Shown here one piece after another: positions 1-8,459 of a stretch of DNA of 64,000 nucleotides (positions are counted from its first letter, which is position 1; every line of letters begins with the position of its first letter). Below the pieces are notes generated by a model, which saw only the letters and a list, made by a program, of their open reading frames with translations, was not told the DNA's origin and made no database searches. The stretch comes from Rhodococcus koreensis (GTDB lineage Bacteria; Actinomycetota; Actinomycetes; Mycobacteriales; Mycobacteriaceae), in NCBI RefSeq assembly GCF_900105905.1, contig NZ_FNSV01000005.1, positions 7,316,001 through 7,380,000 of the forward strand, in the 5' to 3' direction. Both the position numbers and the translations under genes were made by a program.

Positions 1-1646
1 AACTCAACCACGGCGGCCGCACCGCGCAGGGCGCCGTCAGCGGATTCGTCCCCGTCGCACCGTCACCGATTCCGTGCGCGGTGGTCGGCGGTGACATGCC
101 CGAGCAACTCGACGGCGACGACATCGAGCACATCGTCGAATGCTTCGGCGAGGCCGCCGCGCGCTGTCAGCAAGCCGGAATCGACGTCATCTCGTTGCAC
201 GGCGGGCACGGCTACCTCATCCACCAATTCCTCTCACCGGCGTACAACCACCGCGACGACGAGTGGGCCGACCCGACGCTGTTCGTCAACCGCGTCATCG
301 ACGCCGTCCGCACCATGGCCCCGGGTATCGCTCTCGGACTGCGGTTCTCGGCGTTCGAGGCGATCGACGGCGGACTCGATGCCGAGACGACGCGCGCCCG
401 CATCGACGCGATCGACACCGACCGCCTCGACTTCCTCGACGTCTCCGCCGGCAACTACGAATCCGGGCAGTGGATCATCCAGCCCGGTGAGTGGCCGCGC
501 GGCCTCCTCGCCCCCTACTCCCGGCAGTACACGCGGGACTTCGACATCCCGGTCGGCGTCGCGGGCCGGATCAGCTCACCCGAGATCGCCGCGCAGATCA
601 TCGAATCCGGGCAGGCCGACTTCGTGAGCATGGCCCGCACGCTGCACGCCGACCCCGACTTCCCGAACCGCGCGCTGGACGGCGGCCGGTACCGGCCGTG
701 CATCGCCTGCAACTACTGCATCGACAGCCTCGCCGCCGGACCCGTCCCGTGCTCGGTCAACCCGTGGGTGGGCCGCGAACTCGAGCAGCCGTCGACGCCG
801 GCGGACGTGCCCGTGCGCGTCGCGGTGGTCGGGGCCGGACCGTCCGGCATGGCGGCCGCCCGCGACCTCGCCCTCGCCGGGCACCGCGTGGACCTCTACG
901 ACGAACGCGGCAGCCTCGGTGGGGATTTCGCGCTGGCGTCCCGGCTCCACGAGTACCCCGAGTATTCGCGGATCGTCGAGTGGTACCTCGCCGAACTCAC
1001 CGACCTCGACGTCACCTGCCACCCCGGCACGCGGGTCGACGCCGCCGCACTGGCCGGCCTGGATTTCGACGCCATCGTGCTCGCGACCGGCGGCCGCGGA
1101 CCCGCGGTCGACCTCCCCGGGGCCGGCACCCGCAGGGTCCGCGACGTCCGGGAGTTCCTGGCATCCGGTGACCCTGCCCCCGAGGCGATCACGATCTTCG
1201 GCGCCGACCGGGAAGCGGCCGCGGTCGCCGACGACCTGCTCCAGCACGGCACGACGGTCGTCATGATCGGCCCGCAGGAGACCATCGCCCACGACGTCGG
1301 CCGGCGCGGAAAGATCGTGCTGCTGCCGCGGCTCGCCGCGAGCGAGAACCTCACCACCCATCTGTCGTCGATCGTGACGCGGATCGAGGAAGACCGGGTG
1401 GTGATCTCGACCGGCGGCGAGGAGCGGGTGGTCGACGCTCCCGGTGAACTGCTGATCTCGCACGGCGTCGAGCCCCGCGCCGACCTGCTCGCCGCGCTGA
1501 GGGGGCTGGCACCCCGGCTCGGCGTCCACCCGGTCGGTGACGCGAGCGGTGACGGCGGCTCCATCCATACCGCTCTGGTGACCGCGGCCGACGTCGCCGC
1601 GAAGATCACGGCGGCCGCCGAGGCCCGCGAGGTGGTCAGCGCATGA
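1..1646 (+). CDS. Old yellow enzyme-family NADH:flavin oxidoreductase with FAD/NAD domain (5' end outside window)
   Basis: The open frame runs from the window edge (codons from base 3), so the N-terminus is missing. The visible start already reads LNHGGRTAQG, the old-yellow-enzyme flavin-site motif, so the first GTG at 81 is internal. An FMN TIM barrel comes first, with an HGGHGYL active-site stretch. Next is a cysteine cluster of the type C-x2-C-x2-C-x11-C (CIACNYC then PCSVN), which in the trimethylamine dehydrogenase / 2,4-dienoyl-CoA reductase family binds a 4Fe-4S centre. A Rossmann FAD/NAD(P) domain follows (VVGAGPSGMAAA). Such enzymes reduce activated C=C bonds or demethylate amines; the substrate here is unknown. 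It overlaps the next gene by 4 bases (ATGA) and leads an operon of redox enzymes. Confidence 0.85.
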   Translation, partial: LNHGGRTAQGAVSGFVPVAPSPIPCAVVGGDMPEQLDGDDIEHIVECFGEAAARCQQAGIDVISLHGGHGYLIHQFLSPAYNHRDDEWADPTLFVNRVIDAVRTMAPGIALGLRFSAFEAIDGGLDAETTRARIDAIDTDRLDFLDVSAGNYESGQWIIQPGEWPRGLLAPYSRQYTRDFDIPVGVAGRISSPEIAAQIIESGQADFVSMARTLHADPDFPNRALDGGRYRPCIACNYCIDSLAAGPVPCSVNPWVGRELEQPSTPADVPVRVAVVGAGPSGMAAARDLALAGHRVDLYDERGSLGGDFALASRLHEYPEYSRIVEWYLAELTDLDVTCHPGTRVDAAALAGLDFDAIVLATGGRGPAVDLPGAGTRRVRDVREFLASGDPAPEAITIFGADREAAAVADDLLQHGTTVVMIGPQETIAHDVGRRGKIVLLPRLAASENLTTHLSSIVTRIEEDRVVISTGGEERVVDAPGELLISHGVEPRADLLAALRGLAPRLGVHPVGDASGDGGSIHTALVTAADVAAKITAAAEAREVVSA

Positions 1647-2440
1647 TGGCGATCCCGCCCCTCGGTCTCGGGACCTGGCCGCTGACCGGTCCGGACGCCA
1701 CCCGGGCCGTGCTGTCCGGCATCGAGGCGGGCTACCGGCTGATCGACACTGCCGCCATCTACGGGAACGAGGACGCCGTGGGCGCCGCCCTCGCGGAGTG
1801 CGGTCTGCCCCGCGACGAACTGTTCGTCACCACCAAACTGCGCGGGAGCGATCACGTGTCGGGTGACATCCGCGGTGCCGTCGAACGCAGCCTGAAGAGT
1901 CTCGGGCTCGATCGGCTCGACCTGTTCCTCATCCACTGGCCGCTGCCACGCCACGACACATACGTCGCGGCGTTCGAGGCGATGCTCGCCTGCCGGGACG
2001 CCGGGCTGGTGCGGCACGTGGGCGTCTCCAACTTCCTGGGCACGCACCTGCGCCGCGTCGTCGCCGAGACCGGAAAGGCCCCGGCCGTCAACCAGATTCA
2101 GATGGACCCCTCGCTCGCCCGGCTGCCCGTCCGCCGCGCGAACGACGAACTCGGGGTGTCCACGCAGTCGTGGAGTCCGCTCGGCCGCGGCGACGTGCTC
2201 GGCGCACCCGCGGTCACCGCGATCGCCGAACGCCTCGGCCACTCGCCCGCGCAGGTGGTCCTGGCCTGGCATCGCGCGCAGGGTGTCGTCCCGATCGTCC
2301 GGTCGGCCGATCCCGCACGTCAGGCCGAGAACCTGGCTGCCCTCGACGTCCGGCTCACGGCCGGGGACGTCGACGCCCTGAACCGTCTCGACCGCGGCGA
2401 GTCCGCCGCCCGGGACGTCGAAACCGAGGAGCACTTCTGA
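1643..2440 (+). CDS. Aldo/keto reductase
   Basis: The product has 265 residues, the usual length for the short microbial aldo/keto reductases (2,5-diketo-gluconate reductase type). The family signature is clear: GYRLIDTAAIYGNE carries the catalytic Asp and Tyr, VTTKL the catalytic Lys, and LFLIHWPLP the catalytic His. The NADPH-binding end is recognisable in the PIVRSADPAR segment. It probably reduces a carbonyl, or oxidises an alcohol, of the pathway intermediate handled by its neighbours. The start overlaps the upstream stop by 4 bases and the stop shares one base with the next ATG, so translational coupling is likely. Substrate unknown. Confidence 0.88.
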   Translation: MMAIPPLGLGTWPLTGPDATRAVLSGIEAGYRLIDTAAIYGNEDAVGAALAECGLPRDELFVTTKLRGSDHVSGDIRGAVERSLKSLGLDRLDLFLIHWPLPRHDTYVAAFEAMLACRDAGLVRHVGVSNFLGTHLRRVVAETGKAPAVNQIQMDPSLARLPVRRANDELGVSTQSWSPLGRGDVLGAPAVTAIAERLGHSPAQVVLAWHRAQGVVPIVRSADPARQAENLAALDVRLTAGDVDALNRLDRGESAARDVETEEHF

Positions 2441-3531
2441 TGGCACTACGAATCGGCATCGTCGGCTGCGGCAAGATCGCCGGCAACCACGCCCGGGCCT
2501 TGCAGCAGGTGCCCGGCGTCGAGGTCGTCGGGTGCTGCGACCCCGACCTGGAACGGGCCCGGACATTCGCTGCGGCGCACGGCATCACGAGGGCCGTCGG
2601 GTCGGTCGCGGAACTGTTCACCCTCGGGCTCGACGCGTGCACCGTGTGCACGCCTCATCCCGTCCACGAGGAGGTTGTCGTCGCGGCCGCGCAGGCGGGC
2701 ATCCACGTGCTGTGCGAGAAGCCGATCGCCGTCGACGTCGCCGCCGCCGACCGGATGGTCGAGGCCGCGGACCGCGCGGGCATCACGTTCGGGGTGCTGT
2801 TCCAGCGCCGCTTCTGGCCCGCCGCCCGCCGCATCCGGGATGCGATCGACGACGGCCGGATCGGTGTTCCGGTACTCGGTGAGGCGTCGGTGATCCTGCA
2901 CCGCCCGTCGTCCTACTACTCCGCCGACGCGTGGCGCGGACGGTGGGACACCGACGGCGGCGGTGTCCTCATGACGCAGGCCGTGCACCAGATCGACATG
3001 CTGCAGTGGTTCATGGGCGAGGCCGTCCAGGTGAGCGGCTTCATCCGCACCCACACGCACGGCGAGCACATCGAGACCGAGGACAGCGCGTCGGCGGTCG
3101 TGTCGTTCGCGTCGGGCGGCACCGCCACCGTCACCGCGACCACCGGCGCCAACCACAACCTCGGCAACCGGGTCACCGTGCTCGGACAGACCGGTGCGGT
3201 CGCGAGCGTTCTCGAATTCCCGGAAGGGCAGGAGGGTGTCAACGAGATCTGGACCGTGCCGGGCGACACCGAGTTCCGGGCGCCCTTCACCTCTGACGTC
3301 CGCGCCAATCTCGACGTCACCGAGGTCAACGCCGGACTCGCCGATTTCCACACCCTCCAGGTGCAGGACTTCGCGGACGCCGTCCTGACCGGCCGGGCGC
3401 CTGCCGTCACCGGACGCGACGCCCGCGCCTCGCTCGCGATCGTCGCCGCCGTCTACGAGTCGTCCCGCACCGGCCGGGTCGTCGACCTCACGCCCGCCCC
3501 GGCCCCCGTCACCACCAAGGAGAACGCATGA
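2440..3531 (+). CDS. Gfo/Idh/MocA-family NAD(P)-dependent dehydrogenase
   Basis: The product has 363 residues. The ATG at 2440 is chosen because it overlaps the previous stop by one base and the protein then begins at once with the Rossmann motif RIGIVGCGKIAGNHA; a longer open frame upstream overlaps the aldo/keto reductase and is not real. The family's catalytic-lysine motif is present as LCEKPIAVD near residue 90, and the C-terminal alpha/beta substrate domain contains GGGVLMTQAVHQIDML. Members oxidise hydroxyl groups of sugars, inositols and related cyclitols. With the neighbouring isomerase-type TIM barrel this suggests a polyol-like substrate, which is inference. It overlaps the next gene by 4 bases (ATGA). 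Confidence 0.88.
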   Translation: MALRIGIVGCGKIAGNHARALQQVPGVEVVGCCDPDLERARTFAAAHGITRAVGSVAELFTLGLDACTVCTPHPVHEEVVVAAAQAGIHVLCEKPIAVDVAAADRMVEAADRAGITFGVLFQRRFWPAARRIRDAIDDGRIGVPVLGEASVILHRPSSYYSADAWRGRWDTDGGGVLMTQAVHQIDMLQWFMGEAVQVSGFIRTHTHGEHIETEDSASAVVSFASGGTATVTATTGANHNLGNRVTVLGQTGAVASVLEFPEGQEGVNEIWTVPGDTEFRAPFTSDVRANLDVTEVNAGLADFHTLQVQDFADAVLTGRAPAVTGRDARASLAIVAAVYESSRTGRVVDLTPAPAPVTTKENA

Positions 3532-5252
3532 CCCCCGACCCTTCCACCCCGGCCTACGACGTCGTCGTCATCGGCTCCGGCGCGGGCGGCCTGTCCGCCG
3601 CCGTCGCCGCCGCCGACGGGGGAGCGTCCGTCCTCGTCGTCGAGAAGGCGGACACGTGCGGCGGCGCCACGGCGTGGTCGGGCGGGTGGATGTGGACGCC
3701 GCGGAATCTGTTCGCGCACGCGGACGGTGTCAACGAGGACCGCTCGGCGCCGCGCACGTATCTCGAACACCGGCTCGGCGAGAACTTCGACGCCGCCAAG
3801 GTGGACGCCCTGCTCGACGGCGCGCCCGAGATGGTCGAGTTCTTCGAGAAGAAGACGGCGCTGCAGTTCGTTCCGGGCGCGAAGATCGCCGACATCCACG
3901 GCGACACACCCGGTGCCGGAACGGGCCACCGCTCGGTCGGACCGAAACCGGTGAGCCTGCGGACACTCGGACCCGATGTCGCGGCCCTGCTCCGGCGGCA
4001 ACTCTACGAGACCTCGTTCCTCGGCATGGGCATCATGGCCGGCCCCGACCTGCAGGCGTTCCTGCACTCGACCCGGTCGGCGAAGGCGTTTCTCCACTGC
4101 ACGAAACGGGTGTCCACCCACCTACTCGACCTCGCCACCAAGCGTCGCGGGCAGCAACTCGTCAACGGCACCGCGCTCGTCGGCAGGCTGCTGCGGTCGG
4201 CGCTCGACGCCGGCGTCGAGATCCGCGTGAGCACGGCGGCCACCGCACTGACCACCGACTCCGCGGGCAAAGTCACCGGTGTCCGGCTGGCGGGCCCGGA
4301 CGGCGCCTACACCGTGCACGCCCGACGCGGTGTCGTCCTCGCGACCGGCGGCTTCTCCCACGACGTCGACCGGCGCCGCGAACTGTTCCCCCGCACCCCC
4401 ACCGGACACGAGCACTGGACGCTGACCCCGTCCACGACCACCGGCGACGGCATCACGCTCGGCGAATCCGCGGGCGGCCGACTCGACGACTCGGTCGCCT
4501 CCCCGGTCGCGTACTGCCCGGTGTCGATCATCCGGTACCGCAACGGCAAGGAGGGCGTGTTCCCGCACATCCTCGACCGCGGAAAGCCCGGCGCCATCGG
4601 TGTTCTCGCGGACGGACGACGCTTCGTCAACGAGGGGCTCGGCTACCACGACTACACGCTCGCGATGGTCGAGCAGGTGCCCGACGGCGAGGAGGTGTGC
4701 TCCTGGCTGATCGCCGACCAGCGGTACCTGCGGTACTTCCCGCTCGGCATGGCCAAGCCGCTGCCGATCCCCACGTGGCCGTACCTGAAGTCGGGCTACC
4801 TCACCCGCGGCCGCACGGTCCGCGAACTGGCCGAGAAGATCGGCGTCGACCCGGACGGCCTGGAGAAGTCGGTCGCGGCGTTCAACGAGGGCGCCCGCGA
4901 CGGCGTCGACCCCGAATTCGGCCGTGGCACCACACCGTTCACCGTCGGGTCCGGAGACGCCGACAACCCCTGGCCCAACCCGGCCCTCGCACCGCTCGAG
5001 GAGGGCCCGTTCTACGCGGTCAAGGTGGTCCCCGGCAGCTTCGGCACATTCGCGGGCCTGGTCACCGATTCGACGTCCCGGGTGCTGAACGACGACGACC
5101 AGCCGATCGGCGGACTGTTCGCCGTCGGCGTCGACCAGTCCAGCGTCATGGGCGGTCACTACCCGTCCGGCGGCATCAACCTCGGCCCGGCCATGACCTT
5201 CGGCTACCTCACCGGTCGCCGCCTCGCCTCGACGACAGGAGAACTGCGATGA
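3528..5252 (+). CDS. FAD-binding dehydrogenase of the fumarate reductase / 3-ketosteroid 1-dehydrogenase family
   Basis: The product has 574 residues, close to KstD-type enzymes. The N-terminus carries the FAD dinucleotide-binding motif VVVIGSGAGGLSAAVAAA, with the linked VEKADTCGGATAWSGG segment. The C-terminus has the family-typical HYPSGGINLGPAMTFGYLTGR that closes the flavin site. KstD-like enzymes remove hydrogens next to a ring ketone, so in this cluster the protein could desaturate an alicyclic keto intermediate towards an aromatic ring. That role is inferred from context. It is not a steroid-cluster gene here: none of the kst/hsa genes are nearby. It overlaps both neighbours by 4 bases. 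Confidence 0.85.
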   Translation: MTPDPSTPAYDVVVIGSGAGGLSAAVAAADGGASVLVVEKADTCGGATAWSGGWMWTPRNLFAHADGVNEDRSAPRTYLEHRLGENFDAAKVDALLDGAPEMVEFFEKKTALQFVPGAKIADIHGDTPGAGTGHRSVGPKPVSLRTLGPDVAALLRRQLYETSFLGMGIMAGPDLQAFLHSTRSAKAFLHCTKRVSTHLLDLATKRRGQQLVNGTALVGRLLRSALDAGVEIRVSTAATALTTDSAGKVTGVRLAGPDGAYTVHARRGVVLATGGFSHDVDRRRELFPRTPTGHEHWTLTPSTTTGDGITLGESAGGRLDDSVASPVAYCPVSIIRYRNGKEGVFPHILDRGKPGAIGVLADGRRFVNEGLGYHDYTLAMVEQVPDGEEVCSWLIADQRYLRYFPLGMAKPLPIPTWPYLKSGYLTRGRTVRELAEKIGVDPDGLEKSVAAFNEGARDGVDPEFGRGTTPFTVGSGDADNPWPNPALAPLEEGPFYAVKVVPGSFGTFAGLVTDSTSRVLNDDDQPIGGLFAVGVDQSSVMGGHYPSGGINLGPAMTFGYLTGRRLASTTGELR

Positions 5253-6076
5253 CCGCCCCACTCGGCCTTGCCGCGCTCACGGTGCTCGACACCGCGCCGC
5301 TCGAGCAGGTGGACCTCGCCGAGAAACACGGTTTCGACACGATCGGCATCCGGTTGCTGCCCGCCGCACCCGGCACCACCGCCTACCCGCTGCATGAGGA
5401 CCCGGCCGCGCTCGACGCGCTGGTGCGCCGTCTCGACGACTCGCCGATCGAGGTGTTCGACCTCGAAATCATCCGGCTGGGAACCGATTTCGCTCCGGAG
5501 TCGTACGTTCCTCTGCTCGAGGCGGGCGCACGGCTCGGCGCGAAGGCCGTGCTCGTCGGCGGCGACGACCGCGACCGCTCGCGGCTCACCGACTCCTACG
5601 CGCGGCTGGCGGAACTGTGCGCGAACTACGGCATCGTCGCGAGCCTCGAGTTCATGCCGTGGACGGCCGTGCCCGACGCGACCGCCGCGGTCGAGATCGT
5701 GTCGCAGGCCGACGGGCCTGCCCGCAGCGTGCTGGTGGACGCCCTGCACGTCGGACGGTCGAGCACCACTGCGGCCGACCTCGCGGCGATCCCGCGGGAG
5801 TGGCTGCACTACGCGCAGATGTGCGACGGCTCGGTGCCCGCGCCCACGGACGACGCCGAACTGATCCGTCAGGCGCGCGAGGAGCGCCTCGTTCCCGGGG
5901 CTGGTGGTATCCCGCTCGCCGACATCTGGTCGACGTTGCCGGCAGGCCTGCCGGTGAGCATCGAACTCCCCAACGAGCCGCTCCGGCGGGCCGTCGGCAC
6001 GGACGCGTGGCTTGCGCGACTGGTCACCGCCACCCGGGAGGTGCTCGCGCAGGTTCCGGCGGCCACCGGCGGCTGA
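5249..6076 (+). CDS. Sugar phosphate isomerase/epimerase-type TIM barrel protein
   Basis: The product has 275 residues, a typical AP-endonuclease-2 / xylose-isomerase-like TIM barrel. Visible elements are the N-terminal LTVLDTAPLEQVDLAEKHGFDTIGIRL, a metal-ligand type segment ASLEFMPW in the middle, VLVDALHVGRS, and SIELPNEP at the end, all matching the metal-binding strands of the family. Relatives include sugar epimerases, inosose isomerase/dehydratase and 3-dehydroshikimate dehydratase. The last would fit a route from an alicyclic acid to an aromatic, but the sequence does not decide this. The ATG at 5249 overlaps the upstream stop by 4 bases, so it is in the same transcript. Confidence 0.78.
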   Translation: MTAPLGLAALTVLDTAPLEQVDLAEKHGFDTIGIRLLPAAPGTTAYPLHEDPAALDALVRRLDDSPIEVFDLEIIRLGTDFAPESYVPLLEAGARLGAKAVLVGGDDRDRSRLTDSYARLAELCANYGIVASLEFMPWTAVPDATAAVEIVSQADGPARSVLVDALHVGRSSTTAADLAAIPREWLHYAQMCDGSVPAPTDDAELIRQAREERLVPGAGGIPLADIWSTLPAGLPVSIELPNEPLRRAVGTDAWLARLVTATREVLAQVPAATGG

Positions 6077-6098
6077 TCGTCCGCGCTACCGTTCTTGC

Positions 6099-7010
6099 AT
6101 GCCGCGCCCCGACAACGTCCCCGTGTACACGATGCGCCAGCTGGCGGCGTTCGTCGCGGTGGCGGAGACCGGGACGATCAGTGGTGCGGCCGAGCGGATG
6201 CACCTGTCGCAGTCGGCGTTGTCCGCTGCGGTGACGGATCTGGAGAAGGCACTGAAGGCGCAGTTGTGCGTCCGCCGGCGGGCCCGCGGTGTGCAGCTGA
6301 CCCCGACGGGGGAGGCGGTGCTGTCGCGGGCGCGCGCCCTGTTGCAGCAGGCGGGGGAATTGCAGGCCGACGCATCCGGTGCGGGCGGGGTCGTCGCGGG
6401 GCCGATCGCCGTCGGTTGCTACCCGGCACTCGGCCCGACGATCCTGCCGTCGATGCTGTACGCGTTCACCACCGAGTACCCGCGCGCGTCGGTGGAGTTC
6501 CGGGAAGACACGCAGAACCGGTTGCGGACGCAGCTCGAGGGCGGCGAACTGGACGTCGCCATCGTCTACGACCTCGACCTGCCCCCGGACTGGCAGACCG
6601 TGCCGCTGATGACCCGGGAGCCGATGGTGGTGCTCGGGGCGGAACATCCGCTGGCGGGCGTCGACGGGCCGGTACGCCTCGCGGATCTCGCGGAGCACCC
6701 GATGGTGCTCCTCGACGCGCCGCCGAGCACCAACCATGCGATGGACGTCTGCCGGCAGGCCGGGTTCGCGCCCCGGGTGGCGTACCGCACCGCGAACTTC
6801 GAGACGGCGCGGGCATTCGTCGGGCGCGGCCTGGGGTGGACGCTGCTGCTGCAACGGCCCCGGGTGGACGTCACGTACGAAGGCCTGCCCGTCGTCGTGA
6901 AACCGATCGCCGAACCGAAACCGGCGTCGGTGGCCGTCGTCGTCGCGTGGCATCAGGAAACGACGCTGAGCCGGGTCGCGCGGGCGTTCATCCGGTTCGT
7001 CACGGCCTGA
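6099..7010 (+). CDS. LysR-family transcriptional regulator
   Basis: The product has 303 residues, the usual LysR length. The N-terminal winged helix-turn-helix is clear: TMRQLAAFVAVAETGTISGAAERMHLSQSALSAAVTDLEKAL. The periplasmic-binding-protein-like effector domain follows, with the GPIAVGCYPALGPTILPSML start and an ELDVAIVYD strand. It begins only 22 bases after the isomerase-like gene and probably sits in the same transcript; the MHS transporter follows on the same strand 134 bases later. It is the likely activator of this catabolic cluster. No strong Shine-Dalgarno precedes the ATG at 6099; an internal ATG at 6132, just before RQLAAF, would lose little of the HTH. Confidence 0.88.
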   Translation: MPRPDNVPVYTMRQLAAFVAVAETGTISGAAERMHLSQSALSAAVTDLEKALKAQLCVRRRARGVQLTPTGEAVLSRARALLQQAGELQADASGAGGVVAGPIAVGCYPALGPTILPSMLYAFTTEYPRASVEFREDTQNRLRTQLEGGELDVAIVYDLDLPPDWQTVPLMTREPMVVLGAEHPLAGVDGPVRLADLAEHPMVLLDAPPSTNHAMDVCRQAGFAPRVAYRTANFETARAFVGRGLGWTLLLQRPRVDVTYEGLPVVVKPIAEPKPASVAVVVAWHQETTLSRVARAFIRFVTA

Positions 7011-7144
7011 ACTGCGCCTTCGTGTCTTCCACGGATTTTCTGCAATTCATGTGGGGATAGTCCCGCTTTTCAGACGTATGTGAGTGGGGTCATTGTTTTC
7101 CGTAGCGCGATGAGTGTGGCGCAGCAGAACCGGGAAGGCAGACG

Positions 7145-8458
7145 ATGACGGCAATCACCGAGGCGACACCGCCGGTGTCTCACAAGGAAGCACGCAGGGC
7201 AGTCCTGTCGAGCTTCGTCGGTACCGCGATCGAGTGGTACGACTTCTTCATCTACGGCACCGCCGCAGCCCTGGTGATCGGACCGCAGTTCTTCCCCGGC
7301 GCGTCGACGTTCGCCGGAACCCTGGCCGCCTTCGCCACCTTCGCGGTCGGCTTCGTCGCCCGCCCCATCGGCGGCGTCGTCATGGGTCACTTCGGTGACC
7401 GCATCGGACGCAAGTCGATGCTGGTGCTGTCGCTGACGATGATGGGCGCCGCGACCGTCGGCATCGGACTGCTCCCGAACTTCGAGGCCATCGGGGTGGC
7501 CGCACCCATCCTGCTGGTGGCGTTGCGGTTCGTGCAGGGCATCGGCGTCGGCGGCGAATGGGGCGGCGCGGTGCTCATGGCCACCGAACACGCCCCGGAA
7601 GGCAAGCGCGGACTGTACGGCGCCGCGCCGCAGATGGGCGTTCCGGCCGGAGTGATCATGGCGAACGTCGTGTTCCTCGCCGTCACCCAGTTGCTGTCCG
7701 ACGACGCGTTCCAGACGTGGGGCTGGCGGGTGCCGTTCCTGATGAGCGCCGTGCTCGTCGGCGTCGCGATGTGGATCCGCCTCGGCGTCTTCGAGTCCCC
7801 GGCGTTCGCGGAGGCCAAGGAGAGCGACACGATCGTGAAGATGCCGATCGTCGAGGTGCTGACGAAGAACTGGCGGACGGTGCTGCTCGCGGCGGGCACG
7901 TTCATCGCGACCAACGGCATCGCCTACGTGTTCATGGTGTACGTCCTGACGTACGGCACCACGGAACTCGGCTACAGCCGCGCCACGATGCTCACCCTGC
8001 TGATCGTCGCGTGCCCGGTCTGGATGGCGGGCATGGCGGTGTCGGCCTGGAAGTCCGACGTCCTCGGCCGGCGCCGCGTGTACACGTGGAGTTCGATCGC
8101 GCTGGTGATCGTCGCGGCGGTGTTCTTCCCGCTGATCGACACGGCGTCGATTCCCGTCATGCTGCTCGCGATGATCGTGATGGCGGCGGTGCTCGGCACC
8201 ACCGCGGGGCCGCAGTCGGCACTGTTCGCGGAACTCTTCCCCGCCCACATCCGTTACAGCGGTGCGTCGCTCGGCTACCAGATCGGCGCCATCCTCGGCG
8301 GCGGGCTCGCACCGTTCCTGGCTACGTGGCTGTTCGGGGCTTTCGGGACCTCCGTCGCGATCAGCGCGTACTTCGTGGTGATCGCGGTCGTCAGCCTGGG
8401 CTCGATCCTGATGCTGCCGGAAACGAACAAGATCACACGAAATACGGAGGCAGCCTGA
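7145..8458 (+). CDS. MFS transporter, metabolite:H+ symporter (MHS) type
   Basis: The product has 437 residues with about 12 hydrophobic membrane segments. The N-terminus has the MHS hallmark SSFVGTAIEWYDFFIYGTAAALV and the loop motif GHFGDRIGRKSML (G-x3-D-x2-GRK), repeated in degenerate form as SDVLGRRRV in the second half. MHS members bring in organic acids, including aromatic and dicarboxylic acids, with protons. A GGAAGG-like ribosome site lies a few bases upstream. It ends one base before the flavoprotein hydroxylase gene, so the two are co-expressed, and an aromatic or alicyclic acid is the likely cargo (inference). Confidence 0.9.
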   Translation: MTAITEATPPVSHKEARRAVLSSFVGTAIEWYDFFIYGTAAALVIGPQFFPGASTFAGTLAAFATFAVGFVARPIGGVVMGHFGDRIGRKSMLVLSLTMMGAATVGIGLLPNFEAIGVAAPILLVALRFVQGIGVGGEWGGAVLMATEHAPEGKRGLYGAAPQMGVPAGVIMANVVFLAVTQLLSDDAFQTWGWRVPFLMSAVLVGVAMWIRLGVFESPAFAEAKESDTIVKMPIVEVLTKNWRTVLLAAGTFIATNGIAYVFMVYVLTYGTTELGYSRATMLTLLIVACPVWMAGMAVSAWKSDVLGRRRVYTWSSIALVIVAAVFFPLIDTASIPVMLLAMIVMAAVLGTTAGPQSALFAELFPAHIRYSGASLGYQIGAILGGGLAPFLATWLFGAFGTSVAISAYFVVIAVVSLGSILMLPETNKITRNTEAA

Positions 8459-8459
8459 C

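Noticed and set aside
3528..5252. 3-ketosteroid 1-dehydrogenase of a steroid pathway
   Set aside because: The family fits, but no steroid genes are nearby and the neighbours point to a polar alicyclic substrate.
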